Shown: positions 31,416-43,701, counted from the first letter of the stretch. The stretch is 64,000 bases of DNA from Nemertoderma westbladi (GCA_032718475.1 JAUCBJ010005978.1:26325-90324), one strand, 5' to 3'. The notes: generated by a model not told the origin, from the letters alone. A program made the numbers and translations.

Positions 31416-32898
31416 CTAGTTTAACACATAACCCGATAATTTTTCAAGTAATCTTTGAAGACGTGGATTTTGTATAGCATCAAGATTAGTACCATTGCAT
31501 ATACCAATAAGCAGTCTATGATCAGTGTGGACGACAAATGCTGTACCAATAAGGTATAGTTTGCAACAATATATTGCCCACTGAATAGCAAGGAGTTCTA
31601 TTTCACATACAGCATATCTTGTCTCGGCATCTGATAAGTAGCGTGATCCACAACGCACTAACCGTTTACTTCCATCATTGTGTTCTTGTAACAGGGCATA
31701 ACCAATTCCGGTTCTGGAAGCATCAGTTAATAAGAACGTTGCCAATTTCGGATCATAATGTGCTAGAACTGGTGTAGTTGTTAATGACAATTTAGTTGCT
31801 TCAAAGGCTTCAGTGTGTTCATCCAACCACTGATAGGCATTCTTCGGAGATAAAAGTCCACGTAATGGTGCTGACTTCTGGGCAACTCCAGGGGAAAATT
31901 GTGAGAGTTGGTTGACTAACCCAAAGAAACTTCTTAGGTCAGTGATTGTGCTAGGAGTAGGGAAGTCACGGATTGCAGCAATTTTTTCTGGATCTGGTTT
32001 AGTACCTTTGCTACTAATAATAAAACCAGCAAAACGAACTTCCTGAGCAATTATGAATTTTTTTTTTGATAAGGTAATTTGATGCTTTTGACATCTATCC
32101 ATAATTTCTCTTATAGTGACTTTAACATTATCAAATGTATCACCATAGACAAGTATATCATCCACAATTTTCAGTTTTGATGCAATGCCATCTAGAGCTG
32201 CATCACCTCGTGCACAATATTCATCTCCAGAACTTGACAAACCCATTGGAGCTCGGGCATATCTCTTCCGGCCCCATGGAGTTAAGAAAGTTGTGAATGG
32301 TTTACTATCATTGTCCAAAGGAATCTGCCAGTAACCTTGTGTGGCGTCTAGAGTAGCAAACCATTTCGATGTAGCTGGGACAGAAGAGGCAATATCTTGT
32401 GGTGTTGGGAAAGGGTGGACTGGTCGCTGGACAAGTTCATTGAGAGCTTTATAGTCAACCACCAGTCTTATCTCACCTGGTTGATGTGGTTTACCAACAA
32501 CTAGAAAAGGAGATACCCAATCAGATGGACCATCTTTGACATCCTCTATAATCCCCATAGCTTCCATTTTGTCCAATTCAGACTTTGCTTTTTCTCTGTA
32601 AGCAAAAGGAATATTCCTTGCAACATTGCAGTGCATTGGCTTTGTTCCTGGAAGCAGTGGTTTCAAATATATTTTCATTGGTGGACCTTTCATAGACTTT
32701 AATTGAATTTCACTGTTGAAGACATCAGAATATTCTTCCAAAATGATATGTTTAAATTCTTCAACTTCATCCACTGTTGTATTTGTGCTGGCCACAAATT
32801 TAACTGACTTTTCAACTGGTTCTTCCTGGTTAGATTCTACTTTATTAACGGCAACACCATACTTCGCCGCATCTTCTAGTGAATACGGAAAGGTAGAT
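31416..32898 (-). pseudogene. Gypsy reverse transcriptase and RNase H
   Basis: Motifs in order: RLVVDYKALNELVQRP, FATLDATQGYWQIPL, RYARAPMGLSSSGDEY, IVDDILVYG (catalytic Asp pair), FAGFIIS, LTDASRTGIGYALLQ and ELLAIQWAI, ending VVHTDHRLL. The frame is open upstream of 32795 as far as the LINE insertion at 32907, where it joins protease-linker sequence. It ends early at about 31416 through a frameshift; the usual RNase H terminus follows in the next frame. Confidence 0.9.
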
Positions 32899-32906
32899 GG
32901 AATAAT

Positions 32907-33302
32907 TATTATTATTATTATTATTCTTTATTCCAGAAAATTAATTCCATAAAATATACATTAATATTAAAATACATACGACCGGTAATAATTAGCACAA
33001 CGATATTGTTATTATTATATACTTAATTTGCACTGTAATAGACTAGGAAAAATTTGTGAATCAGTTCTAGAATGACGGATATACACAAGAATATTATTGT
33101 TTGACATATCAATCCTTCTAAATAAGCTAATGATTGAAAATCTACGTATATGATGAAATCCATTAATACCCAGACTAACTAGCATATTACTCGCACTATA
33201 GCTATTATCGTATTTAAAACCAAATAAACGACGCACTGTGGTATTATATGCCACTCTAAGTCGATCAAGAGTTGATTTAGAAAAATATGTGTCAGCCCAT
33301 AA
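32907..33302 (-). mobile_element. 5'-truncated LINE 3' end inserted in the gypsy element
   Basis: On the minus strand this codes for the C-terminal part of a LINE reverse transcriptase protein (RVAYNTTVRRLFGF, then SLGINGFHHIRRFS), ends with a stop and has a tail of AAT repeats. It resembles the LINE at 60038-61113 in both protein and tail. GGAATAAT is duplicated on each side (32899-32906 and 33303-33310), and the gypsy frame resumes across the duplication. This is a typical dead-on-arrival LINE copy. Confidence 0.9.
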
Positions 33303-33310
33303 GGAATAAT

Positions 33311-34936
33311 GCCTAGATCAATAAGATTGTGCCATGCTAGTAGAATATTATCAACATCTGGGGTTACATATGCCATGACATTTGCCTGATGGTGCAACCA
33401 TTCAATGTTGAGGTAAACAGAACCCTCACAAACCATAGAGGAACCATTTGCAGCGATAATTTAAACCTTATTATTGGTGTTAATTTGAAAGTCAAAATTT
33501 TCAAGCATTCTAGAACTGACAATGGCTTCAGATGCACCTGTATCTGGTAATATATCATTTTCAAAAGGTATACCATGACCATTGGCTGGTGAAATTCGAA
33601 CTCTTGCTAGTGGTGTCGATTTACCACTATGAGTTGCTGATACTTTGATTGCAATAAATCTACTATATACCTGTATAGTATTTGATTTAGCTGTATATTG
33701 CCCATTTGCAGATTTTCCAACCTTTTTGACTGCGACACACCTTGATTTATAATGACCTTTTTTGTTACAATTATTACAGGTTATATCTTTAGCAGGGCAA
33801 TTGTCTTTTCTATGTGGATTTCCACCACACCAAAAACAGTTACCATCTTTGGCTGTGCGGTGTTGCTGTCGCCAGCGGTCTTGAGATTTACTACGATTTT
33901 TATTCATTGACCCACCATGCTGTGTATTAATTTTCCCTTGCTTGTAGGTTGACGTCTTATTAATAGAACATGATTCAGAACCACGAAGGACAGCTTGGTT
34001 GGATTTATTGGCCTCCCACTTTAAACATTTTACCCAAATATCATCTAAAGTAGGACTATCCAACTCCATAAGTTTATTTTGTAACTCCTCATCAATCATG
34101 GATACAACAATCATAGTTGCGAGTTGATCCTCATAAGATAAACCGTCGAGTTCTGCTTCTGCCCCAATTGCTTTAAGTCGGACCAGGTAATCGCTAAGTC
34201 GTTCCCCTTTAGCTTGGCGACATTTTTGGAAGTTTACTCTCCGTGTCAGTACAGAATATTTCTGCTCAAAGTGTTTAGTAAGTCGATCCAAACAGTCATT
34301 GATAGGGACTGAATCATCTGCCCCAAGGATTTGTGTCAGTTCGTGTTTCATTTTCTCTGAGAGACATTTCTCCAAGTGGCCCCGGTATGCATCTAACGGG
34401 AGGTGATTCATGTTATTAGCTGTGGAATATCGAATAAACGCTTTTTTCCAGCTTTTGAATCCAATAAATGTTGTATCGGTTTCGAGGCATATCTCAGGTT
34501 TCAGAGAAGAATCTATCTTTGGATGTCTATCACTGCGTTCAGGTGTTGTAGTTCTCGCAGCCTGTAGATTTACATGAACTGGAGTTTTTGTGTTAAATTG
34601 TATTCTACAGCGTCTAATGTGACGGCGTAGATGTCCCAATTCATCTTCCAAACCTAAATATTCTATATATCTAGGTTCTTGTTCGGAAGTATCTTCATCG
34701 AGTCCCTCAATCCGGTGACTTTCATTGACTGAATTCAGGAATTTCTCTATGGATCCTTTGGCCAACGTAAACTCATCCTCCGTTTCCGCCAAGTCAATTT
34801 CATAATCTGGATCATCAGTGTCTTTGTCAACTAAACAACTAACGTAGGTTTCCAGTTTATCAATAGCCCTTTTGGCTTGTAAGGCGTACTGGCCACGGCT
34901 TCGCCGGGCTGTCGTAATATCGCCCTTCATTGACAT
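33311..34936 (-). pseudogene. Gypsy gag and protease
   Basis: The frame starts at ATG 34936. It has a capsid-like helical region (about residues 150-300), then two zinc knuckles, CFWCGGNPHRKDNC and CNNCNKKGHYKSRC, and the protease motif LPDTGASEAIVSS. A TAA at about 33461-33463 interrupts the frame shortly after the protease active site. The same frame then continues through VDNILLAWHNLIDLGII to the LINE insertion. Confidence 0.88.
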
Positions 34937-35183
34937 TTTGTGGCGTTTACTGGTAGAGATCAGACATCCATCATTAATGAATATTAGGTAGGCTTATAAC
35001 ATAGGTACATAACGCAGCGCCATGTGATATCTGGCTCCCGATCAGATCACAAAATATAATAACATATTAAAATACTTAATATTAATTATTATTCGATAGT
35101 TTATAGTTTAAAATATCATAGTAAGTTCCCTATTAGCCTAGGGCCCAACTTGTACTACACCGGTATAATAATACAGTAGTACG
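34937..35183. other. AT-rich spacer, nothing recognised
   Basis: This lies between the gypsy gag start and the LINE B remnant. It may contain gypsy leader or LTR sequence (ATGGCGCTGCG on the minus strand could be part of a primer site), but there is no repeat partner to prove it. Confidence 0.4.
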
Positions 35184-35327
35184 CTATTTGAAATTCCCGC
35201 CAATACGGTAATAATGTAATTTATGTATATCACAGTTATTTAACAACATATCGTATATTTTTGCTAGAGTATCCATATTGGATATTCCTCTATAGGTATC
35301 ACAACTTGTACGGACTCCACCCCTTTT
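35184..35327 (-). pseudogene. LINE B reverse transcriptase fragment, continuation after the LINE A insertion
   Basis: This codes on the minus strand for VLFKRGG, then a degenerate reverse transcriptase motif (YRGISNMDTLAKIYDMLL). It is the direct continuation of the LINE B frame that stops at 38699, interrupted by LINE A. It ends within about 150 bases. Confidence 0.85.
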
Positions 35328-35378
35328 AAATAGAACTACTACTACTAGGATCGGCATGCTGCATTGCAGCTGCATTTT

Positions 35379-37835
35379 TTAAGAATGCTGTGCCGGCTTA
35401 TCGACAAAATTGCACCGCCACAACTCCCTATCACCCATGACATTTGCTAGATCATCCGCATCTTCAAGGCCAGTGTCCTTTAAGATGCGTCTCAAAAAAG
35501 TCATGGGCTGTCCACCATGCTTATTCACTCCATGAGGCTGCCAAAGTACAAGATTATGCACTGGCTGGTCCTCACGGCGAAAGCAATGTCCTGCAAAGCG
35601 GAGGCGATTTTGTTCTAGTGTCAAGCTTGGGGGAACCAATGAGACACCTCCAATGTTATATAGTGTCTGGTTGGAGATGTGTGCATTGTACTTGACACAA
35701 TGGACCTGGCGTAGCATTCTTGTGAATGTGCCATCCAGAGATTTGGTGTCCTCAGCAGTTACAGCCCAGCATGGACTCTCATATAGGAGTACTGGAACTA
35801 ATGCTGCTCTAAATAATCGGACCTTAAGTTTCCGATTAATTCTCGGTGACTTCCAAATCCTGGAAAGCCTATTCAAGGCTGCCCATGCCTTTCCCTTACG
35901 TATTCGAAGGTCCTCACCTGACTTCCGGATCCATGATCCCAGGTAACAGAAGTCATCCACATGCTCAAGCATACCATCTTTTGAGCTTATGCTCATCCAA
36001 TCAGAGACTTGCTGAGGACTTTCAAAGTTAACTGTCAAAATTTTGGTCTTTCTGGAGTTAATAAAAAGACCAACACTAGAAGCAGCATGTTCTAATGAGC
36101 TGAGGAACCGTTGGGCTCCCTCTAGTGATTCTGAGAGTACTACTAAGTCATCAGCAAAGTCTAGATCAGTTAGGTACTTGGCAGAATTTCCTCGACTTCT
36201 GGAGCCAGTAGGTGGAGTTATCATCACCCCATCATCATTATGATGATCTAAGTCAACAACAATTATGAACAAGAATGGTGCAAGTGTGTCTCCCTGGAGG
36301 ACGCCCCATAACACTTCAAGTGGTTCTGTGTCACCGTCAACAGTAGACACAAATGTTGTTGAACCATCGTATACTGATCTGATTGCTGAAATAATTTCAT
36401 CAGGAATCCCATATAATGAAAGTATGCTGAACATACGTGAGCGAGAGACTTAATCAAAGGCCTTGAAGAAGTCAACAAAGATAATAGCCAGATGCCTGTC
36501 TTTCTTTTATGATAACTCTTCAATTATCCTTCTAAGTGCCAAAATGGGCTCCATGGTCCCACGACCTTTACGGAACCCATTCTGATTTCCAAGGAGCAGT
36601 CTCTCAATGGGATCCCTGATGCGATTTAATAGACTTCTATTGTATAGCTTTGCAGCAATCGAGATCAATGAGATTCCCCGAAAAGAACCATAGAGTGTTA
36701 GGTTGCCCTTCTTGGGAACTGGCACCAACTTATTTGTTTTCATTTCTTGTGGGACTCTTGTTGTTCGGTACATGTCTGCTATGATGGGATAGATGAGCTT
36801 TAAACACTCAGGTATTTTAAAGACCTCAGGGGGAACACCATCTACTCCACTGGCACGATTGGTCTTAATGCTCTTTGCAGCAGCCTTCACTTCTGCAAAG
36901 GAGATATCACCAATGAGAATATCTGGGAGTACAGACTCAGACACTTTTACTTCTATAAAGTTATCAGGCAATACCCTGTCATTATTGAGGAGCTTTTCAA
37001 AGTGGGCCTTCCAACCATTGAGGCGATCGGCTGGTGATTCAGCCTTAACCTTGGTGGTTGGTTGGCTTTTTCGACCAGCAAGCAAGTTGATCGATCTCCA
37101 TGCCTGGGATGATTGCCTGCTGTCGTCAGCATCATTGATGGCATCAACCTGTTGGTTTATTAGCTCCTGTAAATTAACAGAGTACTGCCTGTTCAGGGAC
37201 CTAGATGCAGCCTTAACTGCATTCTTGGCCGCTGTAGTGTGTTTGAGTCGGGACTCTTTCTGCGCCTTGTAGAGGTGATTTCGGCACTTCTGAATTTTGT
37301 TGTCAGTACAGGGGGCCTGTTTCCTGTTTCGAGGGTATACAGGAACTGTTTCTGCAGCTGCTAACTTAACTGCCTCAGTGGAGGCAGTATAGCCCTCATA
37401 GTGATCTGCCGCCTCAGAGGCAAGAACCTCATACCTGTTGCTCAGCTGTAGTGTGAAGCTGGATCTCACACTTGGATGTTGCAACAGAGAGGACCAGTCA
37501 TGCCGCGGCAAGGCAGATTTCGTTGTTCTGCTAGCACGCAGACTAAGTCCTACCTTGGCTACAATAAGGCAGTGATCACTGGAGAAGGGTCGTAGTGTAA
37601 ATGCATTACGGTCTTGTATAGAGCTCCTGTATTTCCTACGAAACAGGATATGGTCTATCTGGGACTTGTGACCACTGGGTCCACTATGAGTCCATAGCTT
37701 TCCAGTGGGTCCTGAACTGGGTTCCAGTCGAAAACAATCCATTTCCAGATATAAAATCCTGAAGATGGACGGAACTTCAGTTAACACTATTGCTATAGAC
37801 ACAGGGCGATGTAGGTGATTGATGCAGACTTGCAT
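35379..37835 (-). pseudogene. LINE A reverse transcriptase
   Basis: The minus-strand frame carries the end of the endonuclease (PSGHKSQIDHILFRRKYR and SSDHCLIVAKV), then reverse transcriptase: ASGVDGVPPEVFK, FRGISLISIAAKLYN, NGFRKGRGTMEPILALRR, FVSTVDGDTEP, GVLQGDTLAPFLF, LDFADDLVVLSES and FCYLGSWI. Two stop codons (near 36507 and 36450) replace sense codons that the copy at 62230-63770 retains, so this copy is inactive. The C-terminal region after the FADD motif is intact. Confidence 0.9.
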
Positions 37836-38577
37836 TAAAGTCTCCCAGGAATGTTAAGAATGCATGCTGATCCACTCCATCAGTAGCTGCTTGTAGATTC
37901 TGGTATAAATTTTCCACTTCCTCTACAGGGGCAACACTAGTTGGAGTGTAGCACACAATCAGAACCACCTTAGGAAACTTCTTAGTCAGTCTTCCAGAAC
38001 ATGAGAAGTGGCAACGGATGATGCGGTTAGAGATTTGGTCTATTTTGCCAATGCTGCATGTGCAGTTGGATTAATCAATAGACCAATTCCACCATTGCCA
38101 CCTTCATCTGCTGAAGCGAGGGCGAGTCGCCAACTGCCCCCCATGTCCTTAATCAGAACCTCATCAGTCTACCCAGTCTGCATTCGGTGCTCTTGAACAC
38201 CCACTGCACTAAGAGAAAGCTTATCTGCCAAGGCAGTCAGCTCACCTTGTCGCATTGGGGACCCGAGTGTTTACTGAGGCTAGTCTAGTGACTTGCCTCA
38301 GATTCACCAATGGCTTTGTTGTTCGGGGTGGAACATGAGAGTAGCCTCCAACTCCAGAATCCCTCTCCCCGTCACAATCTGGCCTCCCTGGTGATCCAGG
38401 GTTTGGGCCAGAAAGGTCATCAGGAAAGGGACTCAAAGAATTGTTTGCTGCTCTCTCTCCAGTAGGGGGTGAGACAGGCAGCCGGTCAAGAGATAACTGA
38501 CGCCTGTAAGGCCGATTGCGTCCAGTCATTCCACTGGCCTCTAGTGGCTGGACCTCCGCATTAGTAATGTAATCCAT
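37836..38577 (-). pseudogene. LINE A N-terminal region and endonuclease, degraded
   Basis: From an ATG at 38577 a Pro/Ser/Arg-rich leader runs into the start of an endonuclease/exonuclease/phosphatase domain. It is then broken by a frameshift near 38250 and by further stops. Recognisable endonuclease pieces in different frames include a VQEHRMQ motif (near 38180), GGNGGIGLLINP (near 38080), VVLIVCYTPTSV (near 37960) and TFLGDFNA (near 37855). Confidence 0.8.
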
Positions 38578-38698
38578 AGTGGGGGTTGGGGGGTGCTATT
38601 TTGCCGAGTCAGCTCTCGGGGAAAATACCACACTCTGGTTTGCCATTCCACAGGGTGGGTGTCGCAGTGGAGTCAGATATGAGGAAAATAGAACTACT

Positions 38699-39655
38699 AG
38701 TTTGTTGAAACTCCACGATACGGGATAAAACAGGGACTGAAACACAATATTAAATAATGCAAGAAATAATAGTATCCACTGGCCTGGGAGGGCCAAGAAT
38801 AGCCCCAAACTGATACCAATGTAACTTTTATTAGACTTTACATCGCTCATAACATCCGCAAGCTCCTCCTCCGTAAAGGGATTATCTAGAACTGGGATGT
38901 GTGGTGATTATAGATAATCCTCGTTGTCTAAAATTGTCGATGCTTTGGTATCCTGAAAAAGGTTTTTGAAGTGCGACTTGAATTCGTTATCGTTAGGAGA
39001 GGTTTCTTGCTCGTCGTTGCTCGAACCAATTTTCTCGATAAAATTTCCTTTCCAGTCTATGGAGGACCTAAATCGACTTCAGATCGTTGCTGTTAAATAT
39101 ATTTTCCCACCTGGATATATCAGGTGGTTGCATTGACTCTGCTGAATAGTCGGACTGGGGTGCGATGAGGTTTACTCTAGCCGCCTCATCCAGTGTTGCT
39201 GTCGATAGTTCTATGACCTTATCAATCTGCGTAAAATCATAATATCCTTCTGTAGAGGCCGATGGGATAGTAGGAGGTTCGATAGACGAGATAGTGGATT
39301 TGAATGAGAGTACGTTTGTAGTTTTATGGCTGGGTCCCTTATACACTCTATTTGTGGTTTGTAAGTCCCAGATTGATCTTCCTAAATCTATACTGCGTTG
39401 TAATAGTTGTTGTACGTCAACTGTTCGTTCTTCCAATAACAGGATTACGAGGATGGGAGCGTGGTCAGACATACCGCGGGTTTGACCCGTTTCGAGCGAC
39501 GTAATCAGTCGGACACTCCCTGGTGTTGCGATACATAAATCTAGTTCAGAAACCCAGGTGGACCCTTTACGGTAAGATAGATCCCCACCGAGTTGGAAAT
39601 CGTCTAATTTTAGGTGGTTGGCTACGACAGCATTGGTACCTTTACATATATTAAT
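38699..39655 (-). pseudogene. LINE B endonuclease C-terminus and start of reverse transcriptase
   Basis: On the minus strand the frame gives STWVSELDLCIATPGSVRL, then RGMSDHAPILV, which holds the SDH motif closing an endonuclease/exonuclease/phosphatase domain. After a linker it gives NPFTEEELADV and LALPGQWILLFLALFNIVF of the reverse transcriptase thumb-to-finger entry region. A stop lies near 38910. The frame is cut at the 13-bp duplication and resumes at 35327. The 5' portion is missing. Confidence 0.85.
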
Positions 39656-39879
39656 TTCTTAAATTTAAATTTAGATTAAGATTTTTTAAATTTAGACTTT
39701 TAATTTAAATTTAGATTTAATTCTGTATTAGCAGAAATACATTAATACTGCTGTACTATAATACTGTAACTGTGTAATACATGTAACGTATTTACCATTT
39801 AGCATTTACCATTATTAACGTATATACATGTAACGTATTTACCATATTATTTACCATTATTAACGTATATACATGTAAC
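39656..39879. repeat. AT-rich spacer with a 45-46-bp tandem repeat
   Basis: ATGTAACGTATTTACCAT units start at 39781, 39827 and 39872, each followed by ATTTACCATTATTAACGTATATAC. An AAATTTAAATTTAG-like stretch precedes them. No gene seen. Confidence 0.7.
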
Positions 39880-40529
39880 GTGTGTACAAGGCTGCGAAAA
39901 GGTGCCAAGCAAGGTTCACTACTTTCACCTATGATCTTCAACATCTACATCTCATCCATCCTGTCCAAGTTAGAAAAGGCGGGGTATGGTTGTCGGCTCA
40001 CATCCTTGTGGTTAGGGGCGCCAAGCTACACGGATGACCTTCTATTAATTGGAGCCACTCCCTCCGAAATAGAACATATGGCCTCCATCATCGCAGATGA
40101 AACAAAACTCCTTAAACTTAGAATCGAGACAACCAAAACAAACTGGGTTTACATGTCTAGCCAACCTAGCTCTAGGAACATGTACGTACCAGGATCCTCA
40201 ATTGTCCAAACCAACTAGTGTAATCAGCTCTTAATATTTGTCACCAAACCAATACTCATATTTCCCTTCTCAATTTGCCTCCAAAATCAGACTACATTGG
40301 TCTTGGGAGCATAATTAAAAAAGCAGCCCAAACCTACTCCCTGCCATCACTTTCAGTCCTACTCAACTCTCGCTACTTCTCAAAGCAGCTGAGGGGACGC
40401 ATCTGCCCTGGAAGCTTGACAGCAGCCGACAAGTCGGCAGTATCGTTTATTTCGAACAGTTACCTAACCTTAACTGTCTCGTTTACTGCAAAACACCGTC
40501 GTATCCGAGACTACTTCCACATAGTCTGA
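39880..40529 (+). pseudogene. Reverse transcriptase fragment of another non-LTR element
   Basis: The frame from about 39886 gives KGAKQGSLLSPMIFNIYIS and YTDDLLLIG, which are reverse transcriptase motifs B and C, then a degenerate thumb region. A stop follows at 40216, and a short downstream frame may belong to the same protein. Both ends are truncated and no target duplication was found. It differs from LINEs A-C, and the protein sequence does not place it in a clade. Confidence 0.7.
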
Positions 40530-40745
40530 AGTTTAGCGTGCAAAGAATTAGTTATAGAGAAGCTATCCTAAACTATGGTGACGTCATAATATAATTTTAT
40601 GCCGAAAATACAAAATACTTTTGGTGTCTTTGCTTAGCTGTACGTTGTGCAATTTTACTCATCGGATTACCCGATTTTTACTTGGATATAACATACTAAC
40701 GTACTGCCAACATTGTGTTTTAAAAATATCAATTTTATTTGATTA
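40530..40745. other. Spacer, nothing recognised
   Basis: AT-rich sequence without a coding frame, repeat or RNA motif that I can support. Confidence 0.5.
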
Positions 40746-41925
40746 AATCAATGAATTACTACTACTATTGCTTTCCATGAGTTTGTTGCCAGAAAAGTAG
40801 ATCTGGTATGACCTCGTCTTTACTTCGCCAGCAGTGTCCACTGAATCTTAATCTGCGTTCACGGAGGGTGGTTGATACAGGTGGTATTGTACCATAAAGC
40901 TCGGCGTTTGTCATGTGTTGTCTCCAGCTGATGTTTAGGGCTGCCCTTAGTAGTCTTGTGTAGCAACCATCAATTCGTTGTTCAAGTTATTTAGTCAGTG
41001 TCCAGGTCTCACCCCCGTATAAAAAGACACTTTCCACTGTGGCTCGAAAGAACTTAGTCTTCAGGTGCCTGGAGAGATCTGATTTCCAGATGGTATCCAT
41101 TTTTGATAGAGCTACCCAAGCCTTTGCTTTCCTAACTTCTATGTCCTTTTTGCTACTCTCTATCCATGATCCAAGGTACTGGAAGTCGTCGACCTTCCTT
41201 AGTTGATTATTATGAATGGTTGTCAAGTTTCCAGCAACATTAAAGGTCATGAATTCGGTTTTGTTATCATTTACATGCAATCCAACCTCCTTAGCAGCCC
41301 TCTCCACTTTATTTAGTAGAAGCTGTGCATCTGCTAGAGTATTAGAGAGCAGGGCGATGTCATCCGCAAAGTCAGTGTCTGTGACTGAAGTTGCCGGATA
41401 TCTACTACTTCTGCGTTCTTGAAGTGTGAATCCCAGATCTTCACCCTTTGTGGCCGTCCACATTGCGTAATCCAGCACAATTACAAATAGTAATGGTGCT
41501 AATGTGTCACCTTGCAGTACGCCAGCCATGATTGAGAAAAACTCAGTTTCACCATCTGGTGAGATTGCCTGCGCTTCTGTGTCACAATATAACAATCCAA
41601 TGCCAGCAACAATTACTTCTGGTATTCAATAAGCTCTTAGGATTTCAAGCATTTTACCTCTATGGATGGAGTCGAATGCCTTCTTGAAGTCCACAAAAGT
41701 CATGACTGCGGGGAGATTCTTTGACTTAATTCCTTTAATCAGTCTCCGTAGTGCAAGTATCTGAGCTATTGTTGATCTACTTGGTCGAAATCCGTTTTGG
41801 CTTTTACGCAGTAGTTTCTCTATGTGAGGCCTAATCCTATATAGAATCATTTTATTGTATATTTTGGCAGCTACCACAAGCAGGCAGATCCCACGATAGT
41901 TTTGTTTTTGTGACCATGGCAACGA
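40746..41925 (-). pseudogene. LINE C, 5'-truncated non-LTR element (reverse transcriptase)
   Basis: The minus-strand frame reads NYRGICLLVVAAKIYNKM, NGFRPSRSTIAQILALRRL, FVDFKKAFDSI, then GVLQGDTLAPLLFVIVLD, TDFADDIALLSN and YLGSWIESS, ending GGETWTLTK. One stop lies near 41625. It is related to LINE A (same motif order and a TAGTAG tail near 40755), but the protein differs throughout. The 5' cut is at about 41925. Confidence 0.85.
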
Positions 41926-42156
41926 AAGGTATACAAAAGGATTGTATTATAGAACAATATAGTTTATTTATTTAGCACGAATTCAAACAAGATTCAAATA
42001 ATTCATTCACCTACACTGAAAAACAAAAACCGAGTAATTTATGTAAACTGAATAATATCAAAACTACCTCAGTGCACATATTATAAAAAATCAGTCCCAT
42101 AACAAAAACAAGCCCATAATTATTATTATTAATTTTTCACTTCAATATAATTGAAG

Positions 42157-42564
42157 GGCTCAGCATAAAAATGTCCTATGTGACAAAAGTATCATTCTGA
42201 GATAATCACACTTTTGCGTTCTTTTTTTACCTACACATTACAGTTGATGTCGGCATTCTGTATTTTTGCATGCAAGTACATAGATGTACTCCAAATTCTT
42301 TACTATCAAAAAAAAATTTCAAAAACTTCAAAATTGTTTTGCATATATTATATTAGGCAGCATTTAGTGTACATAAGACCTTTTTTGTTTATGTCTATGC
42401 TATTTTTACTGTACATAGGACTATTTTACTCCAGGATATCAGGCAGTATTGTTCATATGATCTCAGAAACTCGTTGGTAAATTATGTTAGTTATCATAGG
42501 ACCTCTGCATGAGTATAACTCTGATTCTAAGAAAATGTCACATAGGACCTTTTTATGCTCAGCC
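42157..42564. mobile_element. Small inverted-repeat (MITE-like) element, about 408 bp
   Basis: GGCTCAGCATAAAAATGTCCTATGTGACA at 42157-42185 is nearly the reverse complement of 42536-42564. The interior repeats the phrase CATAGGAC(C) near 42371, 42413 and 42495. No transposase is coded. The superfamily and target duplication are not clear. Confidence 0.65.
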
Positions 42565-42780
42565 TTTCCAGTATTGTTTACATATTTTATTACGGTATTA
42601 TATTACTGTTTAAAACTGATTGCAGTGACTTTAGCTGTTCAACAACTTTTTTGGTTTATCATTCTGCTTTTTTTTATTCACCTGGCAACGCATCGGCTTA
42701 TTGATAAGATAGTCGGTTGTCTGATAAATATAGATAATATAGTTTATCGGTTCGCATTGCTACTGAAACATTTGAGTTGA

Positions 42781-43435
42781 CAGACAGACGAGCATTCAGT
42801 TGTTTAGGTTTTTTGTAACAGACGAACATTCGGTTGTTTAGGTTTTTTGTAACAGACGAGCATTCGGTTGTTTAGGTTTTTTGTAACAGACGAACATTCG
42901 GTTGTTTAGGTTTTTTGTAACAGACGAACATTCGGTTGTTTAGGTTTTTTGTAACAGACGAGCATTCAGTTGTTTAGGTTTTTTGTAACAGACGAACATT
43001 CGGTTGTTTAGGTTTTTTGTAACAGACGAGCATTCGGTTGTTTAGGCTTTTTGTAACAGACGAGCTTCAGTTGTTTAGGTTTTTTGTAACAGACGAGCAT
43101 TCGGTTGTTTAGGTTTTTTGTAACAGACGAGCATTCGGTTGTTTAGGTTTTTTGTAACAGACGAGCATTCGGTTGTTTAGGTTTTTTGTAACAGACGAGC
43201 ATTCGGTTGTTTAGGTTTTTTGTAACAGACGAGCATTCGGTTGTTTAGGTTTTTTGTAACAGACGAGCATTCGGTTGTTTAGGTTTTTTGTAACAGACGA
43301 ACATTCGGTTGTTTAGGTTTTTTGTAACAGACGAACATTCGGTTGTTTAGGTTTTTTGTAACAGACGAGCATTCGGTTGTTTAGGTTTTTTGTAACAGAC
43401 GAGCATTCGGTTGTTTAGGTTTATTGTAAGAGACA
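42781..43435. repeat. 34-bp minisatellite, about 19 copies
   Basis: The unit is AGACGAGCATTCGGTTGTTT followed by AGGTTTTTTGTAAC. Copies differ at a few positions (GAGC/GAAC, CGG/CAG), and one copy near 43062 lacks two bases. Array edges are sharp. Confidence 0.97.
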
Positions 43436-43701
43436 ACCAATAACTGCAACTCACCTAACAGTTACTAAACAAATCAATACAAAACTAATTATGTATGGGG
43501 GTAAAATAAAGTTGTTTATACCATTTTGCGTTTTAATTAAGTTGTATAATATTTTGAAACAAAAATATTTAGTATGACGGGCTGATTTTGTTTTTCAATG
43601 AGGTTTAAACTCGATGAATTAACTATTATTATTATTTATAACGTATTAATAATACTGAGATAAACAGTTACAAAACTAGAAGATCCATTTAAGTACATAA
43701 T

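Larger units (their letters stand above)
30470..34936 (-). mobile_element. Decayed Ty3/gypsy LTR retrotransposon
   Basis: The order on the minus strand is gag with zinc knuckles, protease, reverse transcriptase, RNase H, then a truncated integrase: the Ty3/gypsy order. Damage includes an in-frame stop between the protease start and its continuation (about 33461), frameshifts near 31415 and 30960-31030, loss of the integrase C-terminal half, and insertion of a LINE 3' end at 32907-33302. No LTR could be recognised on either side; the left limit is approximate. Confidence 0.85.
35341..38685 (-). mobile_element. LINE A, apparently full-length non-LTR retrotransposon
   Basis: This 3345-bp minus-strand unit is flanked by a 13-bp perfect duplication AAATAGAACTACT (35328-35340 and 38686-38698). 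The 3' end is a short run of AGT repeats instead of poly-A. It codes for an apurinic-type endonuclease followed by reverse transcriptase, but with several stops and frameshifts. A second copy of the 3' half lies at 62230-63770 and a 67-bp shard at 53284-53350. The 3' tail and protein type suggest an RTE-like group; the clade is not certain. Confidence 0.9.

Noticed and set aside
42781-43435. Regular 34-bp repeats resembling a CRISPR array
   Set aside because: The repeats are head to tail without unique spacers, and the context is animal DNA; it is a minisatellite.
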